Positions 29,201-41,200 of a stretch of DNA of 64,000 nucleotides are shown here, one piece after another. Under the pieces are notes generated by a model. It ran no database searches and was not told the DNA's origin. It was given only the letters and a program-made list of their open reading frames with translations. This DNA comes from Escarpia spicata. Lineage: Eukaryota; Annelida; Polychaeta; Sabellida; Siboglinidae. The stretch covers positions 53,896,339 through 53,960,338 of the forward strand of contig OZ023214.1 of assembly GCA_963995525.1 (NCBI GenBank), read 5' to 3'. The position numbers and the translations under genes are program-made. The stretch's first letter is position 1. Every line of letters starts with the position of its first letter.

Positions 29201-32200
29201 CGCGGTACCTCGCTGGTAGAACACCACACTCTCAGTCAAGGGATGGTACCTTGCTGGTAGAACACTCTCAGTCAAGGCATGGTACCTTGCTGGTAGAACA
29301 CCACACTCTCAGTCAAGGCATGGTACCTTGCTGGTAGAACACTCTCAGTCAAGGCACGGTCCTTGCTGGTAGAACACCACACTCTCAGTCAAGGCGTGGT
29401 ACCTCGCTGGTAGAACACCACACACTCAGTCAAGGGATGGTACCTTGCTGGAAGAACACTGTCAGTCAAGGTGCGGTACCTCGCTGGTAGAACACCACAC
29501 TCTCAGTCAAGGGATGATACCTTGCTGGTAGAACACTCTCAGTCAAGGCGTGGTACCTCGCTGGTAGAATACCACACTCTCAGTCAAGGGATGGTACCTT
29601 GCTGGTAGAACACTCTCAGTCGAGGCACAGTACCTTGCTGGTAGAACACCACATTCTCAGTCAAGGCATGGTACCTTGCTGGTAGAACACTCTCAGTCAA
29701 GGCACAGTCCTTACTGGTAGAACACCACACTCTCGGTCAAGGCGTGGTACCTCGCTGGTAGAACACCACATTCTCAGTCAAGGGATGGTACCTTGCTGGT
29801 AGAACACTCTCAGTCAAGGCATGGTACCTTGCTGGTAGTACACTCTCAGTCAAGGCATGGTAGCTCACTGTTACAACACCGCACTCTCAGTCGAGGCACG
29901 GTACATCGCTGGTAGAACACCACACTCTCAGTCAAGGCATGGTACCTTGCTGGCAATACACTCTCAGTCAAGGCTTGGTAGCTCACTGTTAGAACATCAC
30001 ACTCTCAGTCGAGGCACGGTACCTTGCTGGTAGAACACCACACTCTCAGTTAAGGCGTGGTTCCTTGCTGGTAGAACACTCTCAGTCAAGGCTTGGTACC
30101 TTGCTGGTAGTACACTCTCAGTCAAGGCATGATAGCTCACTGTTAGAACACCGCACTCTCAGTCGAGGCACAGTACATCACTGTTAGAACACCACACTCT
30201 CAGTCAAAGCATGGTACCTTGCTGGTAGTACACTCTCTGTCAAGGCATGGTACCTCGCTGGTAGTACACTCTCAGTCAAGGCATGGTACCTCGCTGGTAG
30301 TACACTCAGTCAAGGCATGGTAGCTCACTGTTAGAATACCACACTCTCATGCTGTGAGTTAAGAGCAGTGTTTGTGTTAGACTGATGCTGTGAGTTAAGA
30401 GCATTGATTGTGTTAGACTGATGCTGTGAGTTAAGAGCAGTGTTTGTGTTAGACTGAAGCTGTGAGTTAAAAGCAGTGTTTGTGTTAGACTGATGCTGTT
30501 AGTTAAGAGCAGTGTTTGTGTTAGACTGATGCTGTGAGTTAAGAGCAGTGTTTGTGTTAGACTGATTCTGTGAGTTAAGAGCATGGTACCTTGCTGGTAG
30601 AACACCACACTCCATCAAGGGCTAATACCTTGCTGGTAGAACACCACACTCTCAGTCAAGGCGTGGTACCTCGCTGGTAGAACACCACACTCTCAGTCAA
30701 GGCATGGTATCTTGCTGGTAGAACACCACACTCTCAGGCAAGGCATGTACCTCGCTGGTAGAACACCACACTCTCAGTCAAGACATGATACCGTGCTGGT
30801 AGAACACCACACTCTCAGTCAAGGCATGGTACCTCGCTGGTAGAACACCACACTCTCAGTCAAGGCGTGGTACCTCGCTGGTAAAACACCACACTCTCAG
30901 TCAAGGCATGGTACCTTGCTGGTAGAACACCACAGTCGCAGTCAAGGCATGGTACCTTGCTGGTAGAACACCACACTCTCAGTCAAGGCATGGTACCTTG
31001 CTGGTAGAACACCACACACTCATTCAAGGCATGGTACCTTGTAGGTAGAACACCACATTCTCAGTCAAGGCATGGTAGCTCACTGTTAAAACACCACACT
31101 CTCAGTCAAGGTGTGGTACCTCGCTGGTAGAACACCACACTCTCAGTCAAGGTGTGGTACCTCGCTAGTAGAACACCACACTCTCAGTCAAGGCATGGTA
31201 CCTTGCTGGTAGAACACTCTCGATCAAGGCGTGGTACCTCGCTGGTAGTACACTCTCAGTCAAGGCATGGTACCTCACTGGTAGAACACCACACTCTCAG
31301 TCAAGGCAAGATACCGTGCTGGTAGAACACCACATTCTCAGGCAAGGCATTGTACCTCGCTGGTAGAACACCACACTCAGTCAAGGCATGATACCGTGCT
31401 GGTATAACACCACATTCTCAGGCAAGGCATGGTACCTCGCTGGTAGAACACCACACTCTCAGTCAAGGCATGATACCGTGTTGGTATAACACCCCACTCT
31501 CAGGCAAGGCATGGTACCTCGCTGGTAGAACACCACACTCTCAGTCAAGGCATGATATCGTGCTGGTAGAACACCACACTCTCAGTCAAGGCATGGTACC
31601 TCGCTGGTAGAACACCACACTCTCAGTCAAGGCATGGAATACTAGAAATCTAGACATTCATGTAACATGGCGCCCAAACGGTAACTGCATTTGGGAGACA
31701 TGTGAAACTCGGAGAAAAAACAAAGAAAACGGTAGCTGAACTAAGATGTCTTTTGCACTCAATTTTTACTATTATAATATGTGCCCACATTGAGTCAGAA
31801 TGCTGGTGTTGAATTTCTGGTTATGACGGTGGTGGGAGTAAAAACTGTGCAGGATGATGGCACTATATCTAGTCGGCATTTGTGTCAAATCCGGACCCTT
31901 TTGAAGCCCAAATAAAATATGTGCATCCTATTCACTAGTCGACACTTGTATTGAATCCAAACCCTTCAAGCCCAAATAGCGACCCGGTTTGCGCTAGTCT
32001 GCGCCACTGCAGCTGTGCGTTAATTACCGCACAATATTCTTAAAGGTAAGTATGCCTCGGATAATGTTGAATGATGGAACTATCTCACAAGCAAAACTCA
32101 AGTTATAACGGCGAAATTGAGGTGGGTCCAGATTCGACACAAGTGCCCAGAAATCTATTCAGCTAAGAATATGTTTTTTTCAACAAAATAAGGAATGTGA

Positions 32201-35200
32201 TTCGTAAGATATCTTTGTGCTAAATATATAATACATATTCCAACAAAGTTTTGCAAACAAACTTTTGGGAAAGTTGATTTGAGTGAAGTACTAAACCATT
32301 TCATAAAAGACGCCTATTGCACAAAATCATGTATACTAACGGGTTATCAATAACTTGGGCTAGACAATGATATGTTTGCACAGAAATTGGATATACTAAA
32401 CAACTTATACTGTTATATAAAAAGGACACAATTTGAGAAACGTTCTTATGATTAATAGAAACATACTTTTGTGGCATTCCAGAAATAACTGTTTAATTGT
32501 ATAGCATGCTAGCAACAAAGAAAACATAATCTTTTGAACATAAACTACCAATTTACCATAATATTATAATCATTTAAAGGTGATGATGAAAGAGTCTTCT
32601 GCCAGGGAGTAAATTGTGAAGTGCTTTGAGCAGTCCTTAGGATTGGATACTGTGCTATATAGGAACTTACCTTTTAATTTTTTACTGACTCTATCAGCAT
32701 GGTAACAAGGCCTAGAGTTAGGGCAAGAAAACCATCACCACAACCAAGTACCAGTGGTCAAGTGGAAACCACACCTCAACACGATGAAACAATCATGATT
32801 ACTGACTTTTATCAATCATAATTACATTTACAAGTACTGTCTTGTTGTTTTAAATCTTCCCCTCCATATTCAAGAGTAAGAGGGTAAAACATACCTCAGA
32901 ATGCCCCATTTCTAAGCTAGTTTTAAACAAATTTCAGGGGGAGCATGCCCCCAGACCCCCCTAGCAACACTTCGCACCGGTGGCGCTTGCGTAGCCCACC
33001 CCTACCACCTCGCCCATAATTTTACCCAGGGGACACACACTTTAATTAATTATATGTCTCTTCTTCCTTTCTATGATCCAATATGGCTGCCATATTGTGC
33101 TAATTAGATAACTAAATATGAAATTTACACTGGCGAAAATACAAGAAATAGATTCAGCATATCAAAATATGTATTTCTACCAAATTTGAAGTAATTAGGT
33201 CAAATAGTGATTAAGCTGTTGTGAAAACAGTGGGAATAACGGTAGAACAGGGTACATCTGGTGAATAGAATGAGAATAATGGTAGAACAGGGTACATCTG
33301 GTGAATAAAGTGCTCCTATTCTTTCTGTGTTCATTTCTATGCATGCCGTTCCAATGAAAATGCCTGCGGCAGGTATCTTTACAACTTAATAACTTTGTCA
33401 TTGTCAAATTTTCATGAAATAAAAACATTTACTTGAGAAGAAGTAGGTGCTTATAGCAATAATAACAAATGTTTAAGTAAAGCAATTTTTGATTTCAATG
33501 TTGCCTATGTCATTGTTGCCTTCCATCTTGCCTATGTTAAGGGGAGTAATAGACCCAACACAGGCAGTAAATGTGTAAGAATGGTGGGCTCTATATCTCA
33601 CCCACTTGTTCTTTTCTTCAGGACAAGCAGGCATCAGTTGTACAAACCCTGGCAAGACGTCTTACATAACTCTGTATTTTTTTTTGACATTTGTGATTTG
33701 TACGGACATCAACATTGTCATTGTTCCTTACAGGGCCTGTGTCAGCAGCTCTCTCAACTGGAGATCACTAAGAATGAGTATGTGAAGAAACTGAAAGAAC
33801 AGGCAAGTTATATCATTTTATTGACTAGATCCTAATTATGTTAACACCAGATATCACTTTAATGGAGTACAGTGCAGCGGTGAGAGCTTCGGACTCTCGA
33901 CTGAGAGAACCCGGGTTCGAATCCTATGCGGCAGTGTCAAACCTTGGACAAGTTCGTTTCCTTCAGTTCACTCAGCTGTATGTATGAGTACCTGGCTATA
34001 GACAGCAGTGGATATATGTGTACGAATAGGTTTTGCACATTAATTGTAGTGTGGCTGAATGCTTCCCAGAGAAGTCGAGATGGTGTTCGATTGAACATGC
34101 CTGCCAGGGAGTAAAGTATAAAGTGCTTTGAGCAGTCTTGAGGACTGGATACTGCGCTGTATAAGAACTTACCTTTTTTAGCGTGACTGCTGATGACCTT
34201 TTTAAGCCACTCTTCAGCAAAACTAAAGCTATACTATAACTGGTAGTTTTAAGGAGAGAAATGTTGACAAATGAATGAAAATTACAGGTTTTGTCACAAA
34301 AGACATTTTGTGCATGACTCACTTTCACGACAATGCTTCCTTCCATCTTCCTTCCATCTCCATTAACTGATAAGGAATGTGTGAAGCTAACCAAGAGCTA
34401 TTGTTTCAGTCAAAGATGACAGAGGGATTCATCAGTGAGATCTCATCTCTGCAGACTGAGATTGAGCTTCTGGCCAAGTGTCAGGTTGATATGACACAAG
34501 TCAGCCAGGCTCAACAGGTGGAGCTACACAAAGTACTCAGTCTGAACACTGAACTAGAGAGAAAGTATCAGGTACTCCTATACCACCAATACACAGGGTC
34601 AGGCCATGATGTGGTTCATGGCAACAGTTGTTAAATTGGAATACATTATATATTGACTCTACTAATTGAAGTGTATGTTCTGATTTAAAAAGTGAGATCG
34701 GTTAATATGATTGTGCAAAAGAAATTAACAGGAAAAGTAACAGACAGAAAGTAACAGAAAAAAGAAACAGTTTATTTTGTTTATGATTTCTAATTTAGAC
34801 ATTGTAGAAGTAATTTTGTGTTATAATATTATATTATATTATATTATATTTATTAAAAAAATGACTGAAAAATAATGTTCTGAGAATTATGGCAGGTTGA
34901 TATTTCAATATTTTATGATATTGAAAAGCATAAAATTTATGTTTGGGAACTGTTGGGAAAATAACATGTTTGTGATGTTGAAAAGTATAAAATATATGTT
35001 GAGAACTGCAAAAAATGACATTTTAAAGATACAGAAAAGAATAAATGTTTTGAAAATAACAAAGATAGATGATGTGAAAAATTTCAAAGATGTTGAAATT
35101 TATTAAATTAATTGTCTTATTGTATTTAAAAAATAATTTCTTTATGTAAAATGAGTTACTTTCTTTCTGTTTCTTTTCTCCGAGCAAAAACGTACAGTTA

Positions 35201-38200
35201 CTTTCCTGTTACCTTCTTTCTGATTACCAATTAGTATGTAGTAAGACAATTTAGTTTGAAATATGATTTATAATATTAACAAAAATTCTCCGCTAGTTAT
35301 TTGTTGTGTATTTCATAGTTATTAAAGCTGGAGCTACTTTCTAAGATGGATTTCAGCTTTGAGGCTAGTTCTTAATATCCAAATGTGGGCCTTGCCACTT
35401 ATAATTACCGGGTCGTTGTTTGACCCACACCAAAATCTGTCACTTTGAATCTCGTGAAATCTAGCAGCTGATCTCTGATCACTAACGAGAATTGAGCATG
35501 ACTTCCCTAGGCAATTATGTCATGTGCGTCAATATATCTTTTTCATTGGTTATAACCGCTAGTACGGTAAATGCTGTTACCAAACTTTTCATGTGGCACT
35601 GTTTTTGTACGGAAACTAAGTATTTCACTAAAACCAAAAAGTTATAAGCAGAGATGCCAACCATTACAATTTGGGCGTAATCATTACGATATTGTTATGC
35701 TATTATGATGCGTAAACCAATCATTACGCTGCCCATGCTCATGCAAAAAATGTGTAAGTCTAATTTAGCCTGTAACTACAGTACTATGCTCAGTGGGCAG
35801 GACTCCGATAACAGTGACACCACATGGTGGATTTAGCCACAAATGTTAGCTGATCCCACAAGCGGGCATGTTGTCAAAAACAGCAAAACACCATACCACA
35901 GTAATTTGCGTTGGTTTTATTTGTTACAACAAAATGAAGTCGAATTATTTATATCTTAGCTGAAAAAATCATATATTAATTCTTCGAGAATTGCAATTGA
36001 AGAAATTACGCTAATAAAGATCTTTTTCAGCTATAGTTGCATAAATTGTCACGTGTGGAGGAATATGAATCCCCGCGTGTTGGGTTTGTGATTGATGTGT
36101 TGCTGTTGTTGTTCCTGTGCGTGAGCATTGTTTTGGCTATGTAATCTGATGCGAAAATGCCATGTCATCTTCGAAAAAAGGTTGTCTACAGGCCCTGTAC
36201 CCAAGTGTATAAGGACAAAAAGGTTGTCTACAGGCCCTGTACCCAAGTGTATAAGGACAAAAAGGTCGTCTACAGGCCCTGTACCCACGTGTAAAAGGAC
36301 AAAAACAGTGGACCAACGGTTCAAGAAAGAATGCACTGCCAAATACCCGGAGTTGATCTCAGTATATGTTGGCAGAAGCTATGCTTGGAATCCTAACAAT
36401 TTGTCATTCCAATGCCGACAGTGAAAGAGTCTTCAGTGTTGTGACAAAGAACAAAACCAAATTCAGACCCAACTTGAGCACTTCCATATTAAGCAGTATC
36501 ATCACACATAAGATGTGTCTCCATTCTAGTGGTCAGTGCTGCCACAGCGCCACAATATCCAAGGACACCCTCAGGAGGGCCAAGCAAACAACACCAACTA
36601 AATTGGAACAGTAAATGTGGTTGATCATTTTGATCAAGAGGTAAGATTACAAATTTGCTACAATTCAAATTTGTAGCAAATAAACTGGATAGTATAGATA
36701 ACTATAGATATCTAGTAACTATAGTGGTGCATTTTCTAAATCAATCAGACATTTGTATGATCAGACAAACAACAATGTCTTCATTCTAAAAATGTGCGAA
36801 GTTGGAGCTTTGTGTTGACATTCAGTCAGTAATTGTTGATTTCCTTGTAAGGCCAATGGTTTTAGCTGTGTAAGGAATTATACAGCTTGCATTCTGTGTA
36901 GACACATTCATAATGTATATTAGTAATTATTTACTGAGCATTCTTGATAGTGATTGTTAAGCACAGTAAAAACTCGGTTGGTCATTCAGCATGAAATCTT
37001 CATTTTGGAGAAACATCTATTGGGCAACCCAAATTGATGTTCAAGCTCAAAGCGTTCACCCCAGACCACTCCGATAAGCAACAGAAAATACCCCTCCCAC
37101 ACCCTACCATGCCTTCAGTGTTTACTCAGAACTCAATCAAGTTATTTGACCTATAAGTATGATACATATACAATGAATAACGTAAGTAATAGATAAGGTC
37201 GGGAGACTTCCATTAAGATATATAATATTGCTAGCACAGGAGCCACCCCATAAATCAAATCAAAACATCAAAATTTACATGACACAAATCAGAGTTGATA
37301 ATTACTCAAAGTATCAACATACATCAGTGTACATAATACAAGGACTGATTAAATCATGTACTCGTGTACACATTGACGTACATATGGATACTTAGGTATA
37401 CATTTCAATACGTATTATGAATGACAACTAAAGCAATTATGAATACGACAACTGGATTCATAATTTACAATAAAACAGTTTTTTGTGTATGTTGAAAAAC
37501 CATATAAAAGTAAAGGTAAGTTCTTATATAGCGCAGTAATGAGTACCCAGTACTCAGGACTGCTCAAAGCGCTTTACACTTTACTCCCTGGCAAACCTGT
37601 TCAATCGAACACCATCTCGACTTGTCTTGAAAGCATTCAGTCACGCTGCAATTAATGCGTGAAGACTATTCGTACACAAATATCTACCGCTGTCCATAGC
37701 CAGGTACTCATTCATACAGCGAGTGAACTGAAGCAATGTACAGTAAACGAATTTGCCCAAGGTTCAACACCACCACACAGGATTCGAACCCGCGTTCTCT
37801 CAGTCGAGAGTCCGGAGCTCTTACCGCTGTGCTAATTGCGCTCCATACATATACAATGAATAACGTAAGTAATAGACTGTGGGTGTAAATTTGATTAATG
37901 ATAATACTTGGCGTATTGTTAATATGGTTGCAAGTTGGCATCTCTGGATAAGGTGTTACAATATGGACATCTTTCACAAATGTTTCTTCAGATTTTTATG
38001 AAAACCGCATGTTTATATTATTGACATTATCGTCAACATGACCATGTTATATGTAGATATCAGAGCTGTAGCACGTCACCCACATTGAACTGACTGTGGC
38101 TCTGTTAGTATTACCAAGTTCGTTGTGTTGTCAGAGCGTGTTGGAGAGGGAAAGATGTCTGGAGATGTTGCATGCAGACATGGAGAAGAAACTCCTGGAG

Positions 38201-41200
38201 ACAAATGTAGAATCCATCCAGGTGTGTCTTTATTTGTTGAGCTGTTCAGGGCGCTAACTGTATTGTCAATATTTCTACTATGGCTCTCATTTTGTTGGTA
38301 TTCTAGAAACATATCAACATCAGTATACTGTAGTTTCTAACATCATTATGAGAACGTATTTTCAATATTCTTCCAACAGAAGCCACAGGCGAAGCTACTA
38401 ATTCGAAATGCAGCCTGGTTATTTACAGATAAGTTGGTCCTTGAGCTGTTTGTTGAACTCCTGAAGAACATATCCAAACGATCATTTGTCATCATCTTTA
38501 AGGTGTCCAGCAGTCTCCAGGACACACATAAATGGTTCAAGTCAAAGTTTGATCAGCTTCATGAAGATGGCCGCTGTAGGTAAACAAACTTTTCTTTTTA
38601 TCTCTCCCCAACAGACACTTCTCACTGTGTCCACTGTAGGTAAAACAGAATCTTTGATCTCTCCCACAACAGACACTTCTCTTTATGTCCACTGTAGGTA
38701 AACACAGTCTTTGATCTCTCCCACAACAGACACTTCTCTTTATGTCCACTGTAGGTAAACAGAGTCTTTGATCTCTCCCACAACAGACACTTCTCTTTAT
38801 GTCCACTGTAGGTAAACAGAGTCTTTGATCTCTCCCACAACAGACACTTCTCTTTATGTCCACTGTAGGTAAACACAGTCTTTGATCTCTCCCACAACAG
38901 ACACTTCTCTTTATGTCCACTGTAGGTAAACACAGTCTTTGATCTCTCCCACAACAGACACTTCTCTTTATGTCCTCTGTAGGTAAACAGAGTCTTTGAT
39001 CTCTCCCACAACAGACACTTCTCTTTATGTCCACTGTAGGTAAACAGAGTCTTTGATCTCTCCCACAACAGACACTTCTCTTTATGTCCACTGTAGGTAA
39101 ACACAGTCCTTGATCACTTCCCAACAGACACTTCTCTTTATGTCCACTGTAGGTAAACAGAGTCTTCGATCACTTCCCACAACAGACACTTCTCTTTATG
39201 TCCACTGTAGGTAAACAGAGTCTTTGATCTCTCCCACAACAGACACTTCTTTTTATGTCCACTGTAGGTAAACACAGTCTTTGATCTCTCCCACAACAGA
39301 CACTTCTCTTTATGTCCACTGTAGGTAAACAGAGTCTTTGATCTCTCCCACAACAGACACTTCTCTTTATGTCCACTGTAGGTAAACAGAGTCTTTGATC
39401 TCTCCCACAACAGACACTTCTCTTTATGTCCACTGTAGGTAAACACAGTCCTTGATCACATCCCAACAGACGCTTCTGTTTATGTCCACTGTAGGTAAAC
39501 ACAGTCTTTGATCTCTCCCATAACAGACACTTCTCTTTATGTCCACTGTAGGTAAACAGAGTCTTCGATCACTTCCCACAACAGACACTTCTCTTTATGT
39601 CCACTGTAGGTAAACACAGTCTTCAATCACTTCCCAACAAACACTTCTCTTTATATCCACAGTAGGTAAACAAAGTCTTTGATTTCTCCCACAACAGACA
39701 CTTCTCTTTATGTCCACTGTAGGTAAACAAAATCTTTGATCTCTCCCATAACAGACACTTCTCTTGATGTCCACTGTAGGTAAACAAAGTCTTTGATCTC
39801 TCCCAAACAGACACTTCTCTTTATGTCCACTGTAGGTAAACAAAATCTTTGATCTCTCCCACAACAGACACTTCTCTTTATGTTCACTGCAGGTAAACAA
39901 AGTCTTTGATTTCTCCCAAACAGACACTTCTATTTATGTCCACTGTAGGTAAACAAAGTCTTTGATCTCTCCCACAACAGACACTTCTCTTTATGTGCAC
40001 TGTAGGTAAACACAGTCTTCAATCACTTCCCAACAAATGCTTCTCTTTATATCCACAGTAGGTAAACAAAGACTTTGATTTCTCCCACAACAGACACTTC
40101 TCTTTATGTCCACTGTAGGTAAACAAAATCTTTGATCTCTCCCACAACAGACACTTCTCTTGATGTCCACTGTAGGTAAACAAAATCTTTGATCTCTCCC
40201 ACAACAGACACTTCTCTTGATGTCCACTGTAGGTAAACAAAGTCTTTGATTTCTCCCACAACAGACATTTCTCTTTATGTCCACTGTAGGTAAACAAAAT
40301 CTTTGATCTCTCCCACAACAGACACTTCTCTTGATGTCCACTGTAGGTAAACAAAGTCTTTGATTTCTCCCACAACAGACACTTCTCTTTATGTCCACAG
40401 TAGGTAAACAAAGTCTTTGATCTCTCCCACAACAGACACTTCTCTTTATGTCCACTGTAGGTAAACACAGTCTTCAATCACTTCCCAACAGACACTTCTC
40501 TTTATATCCACAGTAAGTAAACAAAGTCTTTGATTTCTCCCACAACAGACACTTCTCTTTATGTCCACTGTAGGTAAACAAAATCTTTGATCTCTCCCAC
40601 AACAGACTTCTCTTTATGTCCACTGTAGGTAAACAAAGACTTTGATTTATCCCACAACAGACACTTCTCTTTATGTCCACTGTAGGTAAACACAATCTTT
40701 GATCTCTCCCAAACAGACACTTCTCTTTATGTCCACTGTAGGTAAACAAAATCTTTGATCTCTCCCAAACAGACACTTCTCTTTATGTCCACTGTAGGTA
40801 AACAAAGTCTTTGATTTATCCCACAACAGACACTTCTATGTATGTCCACTGTAGGTAAACACAGTCTTCAAACACTTCCCAACAAACGCTTCTCTTTATA
40901 TCCACAGTAGGTAAACAAAGTCTTTGATTTCTCCGACAACAGACACTTCTCTTTATGTCCACTGTAGGTAAACAAAGTCTTTGATTTCTCCCACAACAGA
41001 CACTTCTCTTTATATCCACTGTAGGTAAACACAGTCTTCAATCACTTCCCAACAAACACTTCTCTTTATATCCACAGTAGGTAAACAAAGTCTTTGATTT
41101 CTCCCACAACAGATACTTCTCTTTATGTCCACTGTAGGTAAACAAAATCTTTGATCTCTCCCACAACAGACTTCTCTTTATGTCCACTGTAGGTAAACAC

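Larger units (their letters stand above)
35649..37946. mobile_element. Internally deleted hAT transposon
   Basis: The terminal inverted repeat CAGAGATGCCAAC at 35649-35661 matches GTTGGCATCTCTG at 37934-37946. It encloses a hAT transposase remnant (36128-36614) and a nested SINE insertion. An 8-bp target duplication is not clear (gttataag left, gataaggt right). It lies in intron 13. Confidence 0.8.

Noticed and set aside
34897..35106. 69-codon Lys/Ile-rich frame
   Set aside because: AT-rich low complexity with a weak internal repeat; no splice sites.
38380..38502. Longer version of exon 15 starting at ttccaacag (38391)
   Set aside because: The open frame KPQAKLLIRNAAWLF... extends back, but the family alignment continues VESIQ straight into VSSSLQDTHKWFK, so the acceptor at 38502 is better. 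Could be an alternative exon start.
38537..41019. - strand Cys-rich repeat frames (DIKRSVCCGRDQRLCLPTV)
   Set aside because: They resemble a small Cys-rich repeat protein, but are only the 57-bp array (19 codons per unit) read backwards; the array derives from exon 15.
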